Part shown: piece after piece, positions 15,622 to 24,652 of the stretch
Numbering within the stretch: position 1 is the first letter of the stretch
How the letters are laid out: each line of letters starts with the position of its first letter
Source: Agromyces luteolus
GTDB taxonomy: Bacteria > Actinomycetota > Actinomycetes > Actinomycetales > Microbacteriaceae
Direction: 5' to 3'
DNA length: 64,000 bases
Assembly (NCBI RefSeq): GCF_009729855.1
Contig: NZ_WODA01000023.1
Location: 1 to 64,000 of the forward strand
Program-made: the position numbers and the translations under genes
The notes under the pieces: generated by a model
Databases searched by the model: none
What the model was told of the DNA's origin: nothing
Seen by the model: the letters and a program-made list of their open reading frames with translations, nothing else

Positions 15622-16467
15622 TCAGCCGCCCGCCTGCGCGCCCACGCCGCCCGGACCGGTCAGGCGCACCTGCCGGTTCACGTCCTTGTACAGCAGGTAC
15701 CGGAACGGCCCCGGACCGCCCGCATAGCAGGCCTGCGGGCAGAACGCCCGGAGCCACATGAAGTCGCCCGCCTCGACCTCCACCCAGTCGCCGTTCAACC
15801 GGTACACGCCCTTGCCCTCGAGCACGAAGAGCCCGTGCTCCATGACGTGCGTCTCGGCGAACGGGATGGACCCGCCCGGCTGGAACGTGACGATGTTCAC
15901 GTGCAGGTCGTGCGCGAGGTCGTCGGGGTCGACGAAGCGCGTGGTCGCCCAGGCGCCGTCGGTGCCGGGCATCGGCTCGGGTGCGACGTCGGCGTCGCTC
16001 GTGACGAACGAGGCGGGAGCCGCGATGCCGGGCACCGCTTCGTACGCCTTGCGGATCCAGTGGAACGAGGTGGGCGCGTCGCCGTCGTTCGCGATCGACC
16101 AGGTCTCGCCGGCCGCGAGGTACGCGTAGCCGCCCGGGCCGAGCGCGTGGCGCGCCCCGTCGAGGTCGAGCGTCAGCTCGCCCGAGGTCACGAACAGGAC
16201 CCCTTCGACGCCGGCCTCGGCCTCGGGACGCTCGGCTCCCCCGCCCGGTGCGACCTCGACGATGAGCTGCGCGAACGTCGTGGCGAACCCCGCGATCGGC
16301 CGTGCGATGATCCACGAGCGCGTGCCCCGGAACCCGGGCAGGTTGCTCGTGACGATGTCGCGCAGCACGCCCTTCGGGATCACCGTGTACGCCTCGGTCA
16401 CGATCGCGCGGTCGGTGAGCAGCTCGGTCTGCGCGGGCAGGCCGCCCGGCGGGGTGTAGTAGCTCAT
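15622..16467 (-). CDS. allE: (S)-ureidoglycine aminohydrolase
   Basis: The 281-residue bicupin releases ammonia from (S)-ureidoglycine to give (S)-ureidoglycolate. It starts YYTPPGGLPAQTELLTDRAI, a family hallmark. The first cupin carries GVLFVTSGELTLDLDG. The second, metal-binding cupin carries IPFAETHVMEHGLFVLEGKG and later EAGDFMWLRAFCPQACYAGG. The start overlaps the upstream DUF6986 gene by ATGA. The enzyme that makes its substrate, allantoate amidohydrolase, is not encoded in this cluster. Confidence 0.92.
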   Translation of the reverse strand: MSYYTPPGGLPAQTELLTDRAIVTEAYTVIPKGVLRDIVTSNLPGFRGTRSWIIARPIAGFATTFAQLIVEVAPGGGAERPEAEAGVEGVLFVTSGELTLDLDGARHALGPGGYAYLAAGETWSIANDGDAPTSFHWIRKAYEAVPGIAAPASFVTSDADVAPEPMPGTDGAWATTRFVDPDDLAHDLHVNIVTFQPGGSIPFAETHVMEHGLFVLEGKGVYRLNGDWVEVEAGDFMWLRAFCPQACYAGGPGPFRYLLYKDVNRQVRLTGPGGVGAQAGG

Positions 16468-17735
16468 GGGACCTCCTCGTCCGTGGACGCGCGCCTCGGG
16501 CTCGCGAGCGCCGCGAGCGCCGATGCGTCGAGCCCGGTGTCGCGCTCGACCTCCTCGGCGGTGATCGCGCCGCACCGCACGCCCCGGTGCACGAACCCGG
16601 CGAGCGCGCGCACGGTCGCGGGCTCGTCGAGCACGGCGCCGGCGGTGCGGTCGTGCACGTGCCGCAGTCGCCCGGCCGCCTCGGGCCAGCCGTCGCGGTA
16701 GTACGCGTAGGTCGCGATGAACCGGGTCGGCAGCTGCGCCGGGTGCAGGTCCCAGCCCTGCGGGAACCCGCGCTCGAGCGAGCGACGCACCAGCCGGGCA
16801 TGGAGCCGCCACGCCTCGTCGGCGCGGTCGCCGACCGGCAGCACGTTCGACGAGCCGTCGGACAGGCGGATGCCGGTGCCGGCGACCGCGAGCTGCATGA
16901 CCGCCTTCGCGTGGTCGGCGGCCGGGTGCTCGAGCGACTGGTGCGGCGCGGCGATGCCGAGGGCCGCGGTGTAGTCGTAGGTGCCGAAGTGCAGGCCGCT
17001 CACGCGGCCGCGCCCCGCGTGCGGGATGCCGGCGACCGGGGCGTCGCCCTCGGGGCCCAGCACGAGCTGCGCGGTCTCGACCTGCACCTCGAACCGGAGT
17101 CGCCCGTCGGGCAGCCCGTGGGCGCGTTCGAGCGCGGCGACGACCTGCGCCATCGCCTCGACCTGTGCGAGCGTCGAGACCTTCGGGAGCGTGAGGGCGA
17201 AGCCGTCGGGCAGCCCGACGCGCTCGACGAGGGCCGTGGTGAAGAGGTCGAGCGTGCGGATGCCGCGAGCCCGTGTCGCCGCCTCGAACGACTTGAACCG
17301 GATGCCGACGAACGGCGGCGCCGCGCCCGCCTCGATCGCGGACGCGACGTGCTCGGCGGCCCGCGCCACGTCCGCGTCCTCGGCGTCGTCGCCGCGGTCG
17401 CCGTAGCCGTCCTCGAAGTCGACGCGGAGGTCCTCGATGGGCTCGTGAGCGAGCTTGCGCTCGACGAGCGGGGCCACCGACGCGGCGACGTCGGCCGGCA
17501 CGCCGACGGCGAGCGCGAGCGCCTCGATGCCGCCCGCCGAGTCCGCCGCTGCGAGCGCCGCGCTCCCCCAGGCGGCGGGCAGGTCGGGGGTGACGGCGTC
17601 GCCGGGGACGTAGACCGTGTGCACCGGCTGGCGCGAGCCGTCGTCGCCGGGGTCGGCCGTCGCCAGCAGCCGATCGGTGTCGGCGAGCCGGTCGTCGATC
17701 GACGCCTGCAGCGTGCGAGGCAGCGCGGTCCGCAC
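16464..17735 (-). CDS. DUF6986 aldolase-like protein
   Basis: The 423-residue protein is related to the HpcH/citrate lyase beta TIM-barrel family. Recognisable pieces are EDLRVDFEDGYGDRGDDAEDADV (acidic metal-binding strand), PFVGIRFKSFEAATRARG, LTLPKVSTLAQVEAM, FEVQVETAQL and VSGLHFGTYDYTAALG. Proteins of this type often sit beside malate synthase and allantoin genes in actinobacteria, and a role in glyoxylate handling is plausible but not established. GTG 17735 is the start, 4 bp after the malate synthase stop. Confidence 0.8.
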   Translation of the reverse strand: MRTALPRTLQASIDDRLADTDRLLATADPGDDGSRQPVHTVYVPGDAVTPDLPAAWGSAALAAADSAGGIEALALAVGVPADVAASVAPLVERKLAHEPIEDLRVDFEDGYGDRGDDAEDADVARAAEHVASAIEAGAAPPFVGIRFKSFEAATRARGIRTLDLFTTALVERVGLPDGFALTLPKVSTLAQVEAMAQVVAALERAHGLPDGRLRFEVQVETAQLVLGPEGDAPVAGIPHAGRGRVSGLHFGTYDYTAALGIAAPHQSLEHPAADHAKAVMQLAVAGTGIRLSDGSSNVLPVGDRADEAWRLHARLVRRSLERGFPQGWDLHPAQLPTRFIATYAYYRDGWPEAAGRLRHVHDRTAGAVLDEPATVRALAGFVHRGVRCGAITAEEVERDTGLDASALAALASPRRASTDEEVP

Positions 17736-17739
17736 GTCG

Positions 17740-19335
17740 TCAGTCCAGCAGCTCGTAGGCGGGCAGCGTGAGGAAGTCGACGTACTGGTCGTCGAGGACG
17801 AGGTCGGCCATGAGGCGGGCGGCGGGCTCGTAGTGCCCCGCGTACGGCGGGAGCGGCGCCTCCGCGCGGAGCGCCGCCACCTCCTCGTCGAGGACGGTTC
17901 GCACGAGCTCGTTCGTCATCGTGCGGCCGGTGTCGGCCAGCACCACGTCGTGCCGCAGCTGCTGCCACACCTGCGAGCGCGAGATCTCGGCGGTCGCGGC
18001 ATCCTCCATCAGGCTGTGGAGTGCGACCGCCCCGTTGCCGGCCAGCCACGCCGCCGTGTACGCGACGCCCACCGAGAGGTTCGTGCGCAGGCCCGCCTCG
18101 GTGACCGCGCCGCCCGTCGCACCGACGTCGAGGAGCTGGGCGGCCGTGACCTCGACCTCGGGCCGCTGCCGGTCGAGCTGGTTCGGCCGATCGCCGAGCA
18201 CCTCGTCGAAGACCTCGCGGCACACCGGTACGAGGTCGGGGTGCGCGACCCACGAGCCGTCGAACCCGTCCCCCGCCTCGCGCGTCTTGTCGGCGCGCAC
18301 CTTCTCGAACGCGACGGCCGTGGCCTCGGGGTCGGCGCGGTTCGGCACGAACGCGGCCATGCCGCCCATGGCGACCGCACCGCGCCGGTGACAGGTCTTC
18401 ACGAGGAGCTCGGTGTAGGCGCGCATGAAGGGCGCCGTCATCGACACCGACGCGCGGTCGGGGACGATGAACTCGGGCCCCGCGTCGCGGAACACCTTGA
18501 TGATGCTGAACAGGTAGTCCCAGCGGCCGGCGTTGAGGCCCGAGGCGTGCTCGCGGAGCTCGTACAGGATCTCGTCCATCTCGAACGCGGCGGGGATGGT
18601 CTCGATGAGCACCGTGGCACGGATCGTGCCGGTCGGCAGCGTCATCCGCTCCTCGGCGAACGCGAACACGTCGTTCCAGAGACGCGCCTCGAGGTGGCTC
18701 TCGAGCTTCGGGAGGTAGTAGTACGGGCCCGCGTCGTGCTCGACGAGCGGGCGCGCGGCGTGCGCGAAGTGCAGCCCGAAGTCCACCAGCGACCCGGACG
18801 CCCGCTCGCCGTCGACGAGCACGTGCTTCTCCGGCAGGTGCCAGCCGCGCGGGCGTGTGACCACGGTCGGGCGGCGGACGTCGTCGCGGAGCGCGTACGC
18901 CTTTCCCTCGGGCGAGGTCCAGGCGAGCGTGCCGCGGGCCGCGTCGCGCAGGTTGCGCACGCTGCCGACGACGTTCTCCCAGGTCGGGCTCGACGCGTCC
19001 TCCAGGTCGGCGAGCCAGACCCGCGCGCCCGAGTTCAGCGCGTTGATCGCCATCTTCGGCGGCGACGCGGGGCCGGTGATCTCGACGCGGCGGTCGGCGA
19101 GCGCGGCGGGCGGCGGCGGCACCCGCCAGTCCGACTCGCGCACCTCGCGCGTCTCGGCGAGGAAGTCGAGCGGCTCGCCCCGCGCGATGCGCTCCCGGCG
19201 ACCGCGGCGCGCGGCGAGCAGGTCTCGTCGCCGGGCGCCGAACCGGTGATGCAGTTCCTCGACGAACGCGAGCGCGTCGTCGGTCAGGATGTCGTCGTCG
19301 GAGACGCCGTCGACGCGGAGGATCTCGATGGACAT
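17740..19335 (-). CDS. aceB: Malate synthase A
   Basis: The 531-residue enzyme condenses glyoxylate with acetyl-CoA to malate. It has the family signature around NSGARVWLADLEDASSPTW, the catalytic loop VLIETIPAAFEMDEILYELR, and the C-terminal DAATAEISRSQVWQQLRH. The length is that of the short A form. It is the first gene of the ureide operon and diverges from xanthine dehydrogenase across about 157 bp. Placing it here gives a sink for glyoxylate released from ureidoglycolate. A start at 19335 with ggagcg upstream fits. Confidence 0.95.
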   Translation of the reverse strand: MSIEILRVDGVSDDDILTDDALAFVEELHHRFGARRRDLLAARRGRRERIARGEPLDFLAETREVRESDWRVPPPPAALADRRVEITGPASPPKMAINALNSGARVWLADLEDASSPTWENVVGSVRNLRDAARGTLAWTSPEGKAYALRDDVRRPTVVTRPRGWHLPEKHVLVDGERASGSLVDFGLHFAHAARPLVEHDAGPYYYLPKLESHLEARLWNDVFAFAEERMTLPTGTIRATVLIETIPAAFEMDEILYELREHASGLNAGRWDYLFSIIKVFRDAGPEFIVPDRASVSMTAPFMRAYTELLVKTCHRRGAVAMGGMAAFVPNRADPEATAVAFEKVRADKTREAGDGFDGSWVAHPDLVPVCREVFDEVLGDRPNQLDRQRPEVEVTAAQLLDVGATGGAVTEAGLRTNLSVGVAYTAAWLAGNGAVALHSLMEDAATAEISRSQVWQQLRHDVVLADTGRTMTNELVRTVLDEEVAALRAEAPLPPYAGHYEPAARLMADLVLDDQYVDFLTLPAYELLD

Positions 19336-19492
19336 GGGCTGCGCTCCCTTCCGCTCCCTTGCGGGGTGGTTGCTCCAGGCCTCGACCTCATCTTCGCGCA
19401 GAAGCGCGCGGGTCGGAACCGGCGTGCGCGCATGAGCGCGACCGGAGGCCGGGCCCGCGCGCGGCGTAGACTCCGGACAGAGGGAGCCAGGC

Positions 19493-20983
19493 ATGGACAT
19501 CGTCGTCACCGTCAACGGCCGGCCGAGGGATGCCTCGGGCATCGCGGCCTCCACCACCGCGCTCGACTGGCTCAGGTCGCTCGGCCTGATCGGCGCGAAG
19601 GAGGGCTGCGCCGAGGGCGAGTGCGGCGCGTGCGCCGTGCTGCTCGCCACGCCCGACGACGACGGCGGCACCGCATGGACCGCGGTCAACGCGTGCCTGA
19701 TGCCCGCCGCGGCGCTCGACGGCCAGGAGGTGGTGACGGCCGAGGGCCTCGGCACCCCCGAGCGGATGCATCCCGTGCAGGCCGCCCTCGCGGAGGCGGG
19801 CGGGTCGCAGTGCGGGTACTGCACGCCCGGCTTCGCGTGCAGCATGGCGGCCGAGTTCTACCGGGCGAGGGGCGGGGCGGATGCCGCGGCATCCGTTCGC
19901 ACCAGCGCCGACGGCGGCAACGGCGCCGCCGCCGGCGCCTCCGAGGCGCCCGCGGCCGAGCGCTTCGACCTCCACGCGTTGAGCGGCAACCTCTGCCGGT
20001 GCACCGGGTACCGGCCCATCCGCGACGCCGCGCTCGGCATGGAGGCGACGCCGGGGGCCGACGATCCGCTCGCGGAACGCCGCACCCGACCGGCACCCGC
20101 CGCCAGGGCGACGCGCCTCGCGGGCGAGGGCGGTCGATTCGTGCGCCCCGAGTCCCTCGACGAGGCGCTGGCCCTGCTGCACGTCGAGCCCGACGCCGTC
20201 CCGATCGCGGGATGCACCGACTGGGGCGTCGAGGCGAACCTCCGGGGTCGACGGGCGCCGCTCGTCGTCGCGATCGATCGGCTCCCGGAGCTCCGGGCCT
20301 TCGTCGAGGACGACGCCGGCGTCGACCTCGGGGCGGCGCTCACCCTGACCGAGATCGAGCACCGGCTCGGCGGGCGCGCACCGCTGCTCGCGGCGCTCTT
20401 CCCGCAGTTCGCGTCGCCGCTCATCCGCAACCGGGCCACGCTCGGCGGCAACCTCGGCACGGCCTCCCCGATCGGCGATGCGCCGCCCGCGCTGCTCGCC
20501 CTCGAGGCCAGGCTGGTGCTGGCCTCGCCCGACGGCGAGCGCGAGGTCGACCTCGCCGAGTACTTCACGGGATACCGCGAGACGGTCCGGCGCCCGGGCG
20601 AGCTCATCCGCACCATCCGGATCCCGCAGCCGACGGCCAACCTCACGGCGTTCCACAAGGTCGCCAAGCGCCGCTACGACGACATCTCGAGCGTCGCCGT
20701 GGCGTTCGCGATCGACCTCGACGAGGAACGCGGCACGGTGGCCTCCGCACGGATCGGGCTCGGCGGCGTCGCGGCGACGCCCATCCGGGCGCGCGCGACC
20801 GAGGCCGCGCTCGTCGGGCGCGAGTGGACTGAGGACGCCGTCCGGGAGGCGGCATCCGTGCTCGGCGGCGAGGGCACGCCCATGTCGGACCACCGGGCCA
20901 GTGCGGAGTACCGCGCGGCCATGCTCGAGCAGGCGCTGCTGCGGCTGCATCGCCGGACCGTGCGCGAGGGGGTGCCCGCATGA
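19493..20983 (+). CDS. xdhA: Xanthine dehydrogenase small subunit (2Fe-2S and FAD)
   Basis: The 496-residue subunit has an N-terminal ferredoxin domain with Cys39, 44, 47 and 68 (GCAEGECGAC) and the helical second cluster domain with Cys107, 110, 168 and 170 (QCGYC, LCRC). The FAD domain of the CO-dehydrogenase flavoprotein type follows (IRNRATLGGNLGTASPIGD). An Ala/Gly-rich insert (127-157) splits the second cluster domain between its cysteine pairs. The start is backed by agggag 8 nt upstream and a TAGACT -10 box. The gene overlaps xdhB by ATGA. Confidence 0.94.
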   Translation: MDIVVTVNGRPRDASGIAASTTALDWLRSLGLIGAKEGCAEGECGACAVLLATPDDDGGTAWTAVNACLMPAAALDGQEVVTAEGLGTPERMHPVQAALAEAGGSQCGYCTPGFACSMAAEFYRARGGADAAASVRTSADGGNGAAAGASEAPAAERFDLHALSGNLCRCTGYRPIRDAALGMEATPGADDPLAERRTRPAPAARATRLAGEGGRFVRPESLDEALALLHVEPDAVPIAGCTDWGVEANLRGRRAPLVVAIDRLPELRAFVEDDAGVDLGAALTLTEIEHRLGGRAPLLAALFPQFASPLIRNRATLGGNLGTASPIGDAPPALLALEARLVLASPDGEREVDLAEYFTGYRETVRRPGELIRTIRIPQPTANLTAFHKVAKRRYDDISSVAVAFAIDLDEERGTVASARIGLGGVAATPIRARATEAALVGREWTEDAVREAASVLGGEGTPMSDHRASAEYRAAMLEQALLRLHRRTVREGVPA

Positions 20984-23388
20984 GCGAGCTCGGCCACCGT
21001 CCCGCCGGTGCCGTCGCCGGCACGCCCGTCGCGCACGAGAGCGCCCGGCTGCACGCCACGGGCACCGCCGTCTACACCGACGACCTGACGGCGACGCGGC
21101 GCGACGTGCTGACCGCGTGGCCGGTCACGTCGACGCACGCGCACGCGCGCGTGCGGCTCGATGTCGCGCCGGCGCTCGAGGTGCCGGGCGTCGTGCACGT
21201 GCTCACCGCCGACGACGTCCCGGGCGTCAACGACGGCGGTGCGAAGGGCGACGAGCCGCTCTTCCCCGACGAGGCGCAGTACCACGGCCACGCCCTCGCC
21301 TGGGTGCTCGGCGAGACCGCCGAGGCCGCACGGCTCGGAGCGGAGGCCGTCGGCGTCGACTACGAGGAGCTGCCCTCGATCGTGACCGTCGAGGAGGCCA
21401 TCGCGGCCGGTTCGTTCCAGGGCATCGCGCCGACCGTGCGGCGCGGCGACGCGGCATCCGCCCTCGCCTCGGCGCCGCACGTGTTCGAGGGCGTGAGCGT
21501 CGTCGGCGGACAGGAGCACTTCTACCTCGAGACGCACGCGTCGTTCGCGCACGTGGACTCCGAGGGGCAGGTGTTCGTCGAGTCCAGCACGCAGCACCCG
21601 TCGGAGACGCAGGAGATCGTCGCCCACGTGCTCGGCGTGCCGAACCACCGGGTGACCGTGCAGTCGCTCCGCCTCGGCGGCGGGTTCGGCGGCAAGGAGA
21701 TGCAGCCGCACGGCCTCGCCGCCGTCGCGGCGCTCGGCGCGGTGCGCACCGGCCGGCCGGTGCGGCTGCGCCTGACGCGCGCGCAGGACATGGTCATGAC
21801 GGGCAAGCGGCACCCGTTCCACGCCACGTGGCGCGCGGGCTTCGACGACGACGGCCGCATCCTCGGCCTCGAGGCGACGCTCACCTCGAACGGCGGCTGG
21901 AGCCTCGACCTCTCCGACCCCGTGCTCGGGCGCGCGCTCTGCCACGTCGACAACGCCTACTGGATCCCCGACATCGAGGTGCACGGGCGCATCGCGCGCA
22001 CGAACATCACCTCGCAGACCGCGTTCCGCGGCTTCGGCGGCCCGCAGGGCATGTTCGTGATCGAGGACGTCCTGGGCCGCGTCGCGCCGCTCCTCGGCAT
22101 CGACGCGGCGGAGCTCCGCGAGCGCAACCTGTACCGGCCCGGGCAGACGACGCCCTACGGCATGGAGGTGCGCCACGCCGAGCGGCTCGGCGCCGCGTGG
22201 TCGCAGGTGCTCGACCAGGCCGGGTTCGCGCGGCGCCGCGACGAGATCGCGGCCGCGAACGCCGTCGACCCCGACGTCAAGCGCGGCCTCGCGATCACGC
22301 CCGTGAAGTTCGGCATCTCGTTCACCTTCACCGCCTACAACCAGGCCGGCGCGCTCGTGCACGTCTACCGCGACGGCTCGGTGCTCGTCAACCACGGCGG
22401 CACCGAGCTCGGGCAGGGCCTGCACACCAAGATGCTCCAGGTCGCGGCGACCGCGCTCGGCGTGCCGCTCGCGCAGGTGCGCCTCGCACCCACGCGCACC
22501 GACAAGGTGCCGAACACGTCGGCGACCGCGGCCTCCTCGGGTGCCGACCTCAACGGCGCCGCCGTGAAGCACGCGTGCGACCAGATCATCGCCCGGCTCC
22601 GGCCCGTGGCCGCGAACGTGCTCGGCGTCGACCAGTCCGAGGTGCGGTTCGAGGACGGCCGGGTGCACGGCGGCGACCCCGCGGCATCCGTGCTCTTCGG
22701 CGAGCTCGCGGCGACCGCGTACGCCGAGCGCGTGCAGCTCTTCGCCGCGGGCTACTACCGGACCGAGGGCCTCGGCTGGGACCCCGCGACGATGACCGGC
22801 ACGCCGTTCAAGTACTTCGCCTACGGCGTGGCCGCGAGCGAGGTCGAGGTCGACGGCTTCACGGGCGCGACCCGGCTGCGACGCGTGGACATCGTGCACG
22901 ACGTCGGCGACTCGCTGTCGCCGCTCATCGACCTCGGGCAGGTCGAGGGCGCGTTCATGCAGGGCGTGGGCTGGCTGACACTCGAGGAGCTGCGCTGGGA
23001 CGAGACCGACGGCCCCGGTCGCGGGCGCCTGCTCACGCCGTCGGCGAGCACCTACAAGCTGCCGAGCTTCTCGGAGCTGCCCGACGAGCTCAACGTGCAC
23101 TTCCTCGAGCGCGCGCACGAGGACGGCGCGATCTACGGCTCGAAGGCCGTCGGCGAGCCGCCGCTCATGCTGGCCTTCAGCGTGCGCGAGGCGATCCGCG
23201 AGGCGGTCGCGGCCTTCGGCCCGGCCGGGCACTCGGTCGAGCTCGCGGCGCCGTCGACGCCGGAGGCCGTGTTCTGGGCGATCGAGGCGGCACGTGAGGC
23301 GAGCCGTCAGGCCTCACCGGCTGCGCCGCCCGTGACGGATGCCGCGTCCCGCGCCGCGCACGCCGGGCGCGTGTCCGCCGAACGCTGA
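20980..23388 (+). CDS. xdhB: Xanthine dehydrogenase large (molybdopterin) subunit
   Basis: The 802-residue catalytic subunit oxidises hypoxanthine and xanthine to urate at a Mo centre. Visible are GGGFGGKE (Glu240, equivalent to bovine Glu802), TAFRGFGGPQG (Arg350, equivalent to bovine Arg880) and SKAVGEPPL (base Glu near 726). These three residues mark true purine hydroxylases rather than other members of the family. GTELGQGLHTKM is the cofactor loop. The last about 35 residues are Ala/Arg-rich. It is coupled to xdhA, and XdhC follows 13 bp downstream. Confidence 0.95.
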   Translation: MSELGHRPAGAVAGTPVAHESARLHATGTAVYTDDLTATRRDVLTAWPVTSTHAHARVRLDVAPALEVPGVVHVLTADDVPGVNDGGAKGDEPLFPDEAQYHGHALAWVLGETAEAARLGAEAVGVDYEELPSIVTVEEAIAAGSFQGIAPTVRRGDAASALASAPHVFEGVSVVGGQEHFYLETHASFAHVDSEGQVFVESSTQHPSETQEIVAHVLGVPNHRVTVQSLRLGGGFGGKEMQPHGLAAVAALGAVRTGRPVRLRLTRAQDMVMTGKRHPFHATWRAGFDDDGRILGLEATLTSNGGWSLDLSDPVLGRALCHVDNAYWIPDIEVHGRIARTNITSQTAFRGFGGPQGMFVIEDVLGRVAPLLGIDAAELRERNLYRPGQTTPYGMEVRHAERLGAAWSQVLDQAGFARRRDEIAAANAVDPDVKRGLAITPVKFGISFTFTAYNQAGALVHVYRDGSVLVNHGGTELGQGLHTKMLQVAATALGVPLAQVRLAPTRTDKVPNTSATAASSGADLNGAAVKHACDQIIARLRPVAANVLGVDQSEVRFEDGRVHGGDPAASVLFGELAATAYAERVQLFAAGYYRTEGLGWDPATMTGTPFKYFAYGVAASEVEVDGFTGATRLRRVDIVHDVGDSLSPLIDLGQVEGAFMQGVGWLTLEELRWDETDGPGRGRLLTPSASTYKLPSFSELPDELNVHFLERAHEDGAIYGSKAVGEPPLMLAFSVREAIREAVAAFGPAGHSVELAAPSTPEAVFWAIEAAREASRQASPAAPPVTDAASRAAHAGRVSAER

Positions 23389-23401
23389 CGGACGGGTGCC
23401 G

Positions 23402-24247
23402 ATGGACTGGGTCGACGCCGTGCAGCGACTCCGGGCGGCGCGCACGCCCGCCGTGCTCGTGACGCTCGCGATGGTGCGCGGCCACGCGCCGCGGAACGGC
23501 GGCGCGAAGATGGTCGTCGCGCCCGACGAGGTCGTGGGAACCGTCGGCGGCGGCAACCTCGAGCAGACCGCGCTCGCGCGGGCGCGCGAGATGCTCGGCG
23601 CGGGCGCGGCGGAGCCCGAGCTGCTGACGCTCACCCTGAGCGACCGGGCCGCGGTCGACTACGGCGTGCAGTGCTGCGGAGGAGAGGTCACGATGCTGCT
23701 GGAACCCCTGCCGGTCGTGCCGGCCGTCGCGATCTTCGGCCTCGGGCACGTCGGGCTCGAGCTCGCGCGGATCCTCGCGAGGCATCCGATCGAACTCGAC
23801 CTCGTCGACTCGCGCGAGGCGATGCTCTCGACGGATCGCGTCGGCGAACCCGGCGTCTCCGGGCCCCTCGCCGACGCGGTCGCCACGATCCGGGTCCACC
23901 ACCTGCCCGTGCCCGAGGCGGCGCTCGCGGAGCTGCCGGCGGGCGCGCACGTGCTGGTCATGACGCACGACCACGCCGAGGACCTCGCGATCTGCGACGC
24001 CGCCCTGCGAACGCCGGGCCTCGCGTCGATCGGGCTCATCGGGTCGCGCTCCAAGTGGGCGCGCTTCCGCTCCCAGCTCGCCTCGGCGGGTCACGACGAA
24101 GGCGCGCTCGGCCGCATCGAGACGCCGATCGGCATCGACGGGATCCGCTCGAAGGAGCCCGCCGCGATCGCGGTGAGCGTCGCCGCCGAGCTGCTGCAGC
24201 GCGTCGAGCAGGAGGCGGGCGCGCCCACTGCCGCCCGTCGCACCTGA
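23402..24247 (+). CDS. xdhC: XdhC molybdenum cofactor chaperone
   Basis: The 281-residue protein binds the molybdenum cofactor, promotes its sulfuration and delivers it to xanthine dehydrogenase. It has the family N-terminus (RAARTPAVLVTLAMVRGHAPRNGG), the GTVGGGNLE loop and the cysteine pair in YGVQCCGGEVTMLLEPL. The C-terminal Rossmann part is FGLGHVGLELARIL, with GLIGSRSKWARF. GTG 23396 is a possible start two codons earlier. The gene ends the xdh operon; a large hairpin lies about 220 bp downstream. Confidence 0.93.
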   Translation: MDWVDAVQRLRAARTPAVLVTLAMVRGHAPRNGGAKMVVAPDEVVGTVGGGNLEQTALARAREMLGAGAAEPELLTLTLSDRAAVDYGVQCCGGEVTMLLEPLPVVPAVAIFGLGHVGLELARILARHPIELDLVDSREAMLSTDRVGEPGVSGPLADAVATIRVHHLPVPEAALAELPAGAHVLVMTHDHAEDLAICDAALRTPGLASIGLIGSRSKWARFRSQLASAGHDEGALGRIETPIGIDGIRSKEPAAIAVSVAAELLQRVEQEAGAPTAARRT

Positions 24248-24470
24248 CCCGGCTCGACGCCCGCGCGCCGGTGGAGTCCCGTACCGACGCCCGGTCCCGG
24301 TTCCGAAGCTCGGTCCCGAGACGGAAGCCAGGTTGCGTTCCGCGGCCTGGCCCCGGCTCCGAAACTCGGCCCCGGCTCCAAGACTCGGCCCCCGGACCGG
24401 TACGCGGCCCCGATTCCGCCGCCGGTTGCGTTCCGCCCGCTCGTTCCCGGTCACGGTCCCTCGTCGAGAC

Positions 24471-24507
24471 GAGGGAGAAAGGTAGCCGCGGGATACCTTT
24501 CTCCCTC
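24471..24507. terminator. Strong hairpin between convergent genes
   Basis: GAGGGAGAAAGGTA (24471-24484) and TACCTTTCTCCCTC (24494-24507) form a perfect 14-bp stem with a 9-nt loop. It sits between xdhC (plus) and the PAP2 gene (minus), and the arms carry A/T-rich cores that would act as U-rich segments on either strand. A bidirectional terminator is the simplest reading. Confidence 0.6.
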
Positions 24508-24527
24508 CCCTGCAAGCGAGACGGTCC

Positions 24528-24652
24528 GACCGGCAGCGCGACGACCTGCGAGATCGCGCCGGCGATCGGGGAGGGGCCGTCTGCGCGCGGGCGCGGCGGC
24601 TGACCGGCAGCGCGACGACCCGCGGGATCGCGCCGGCGATCGGGATCCGCGT
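24528..24652. repeat. 74-bp tandem duplication touching the PAP2 gene end
   Basis: 24528-24570 matches 24602-24644 at 41 of 43 positions, and the similarity continues past the second copy into the last codons and stop of the PAP2 gene. The repeat period is 74 bp. It looks like a recent duplication of the gene's 3' flank. Confidence 0.75.

Larger units (their letters stand above)
24248..24652. other. Gene-free region of degenerate repeats
   Basis: This 405-bp gap between convergent genes holds no gene I can support. It contains three copies of a 19-bp unit of pattern CCCGGYTCCRARRCTCGGY at 24296-24314, 24352-24370 and 24371-24389. GGTTGCGTTCCGC occurs twice (24331-24343, 24424-24436). A strong hairpin lies at 24471-24507, and a 74-bp tandem duplication from 24528 runs to the end of the PAP2 gene. 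Confidence 0.7.

Noticed and set aside
24296..24389. CRISPR-like array from the three 19-bp units
   Set aside because: The units are degenerate, two are adjacent without a spacer, and no cas genes are present.
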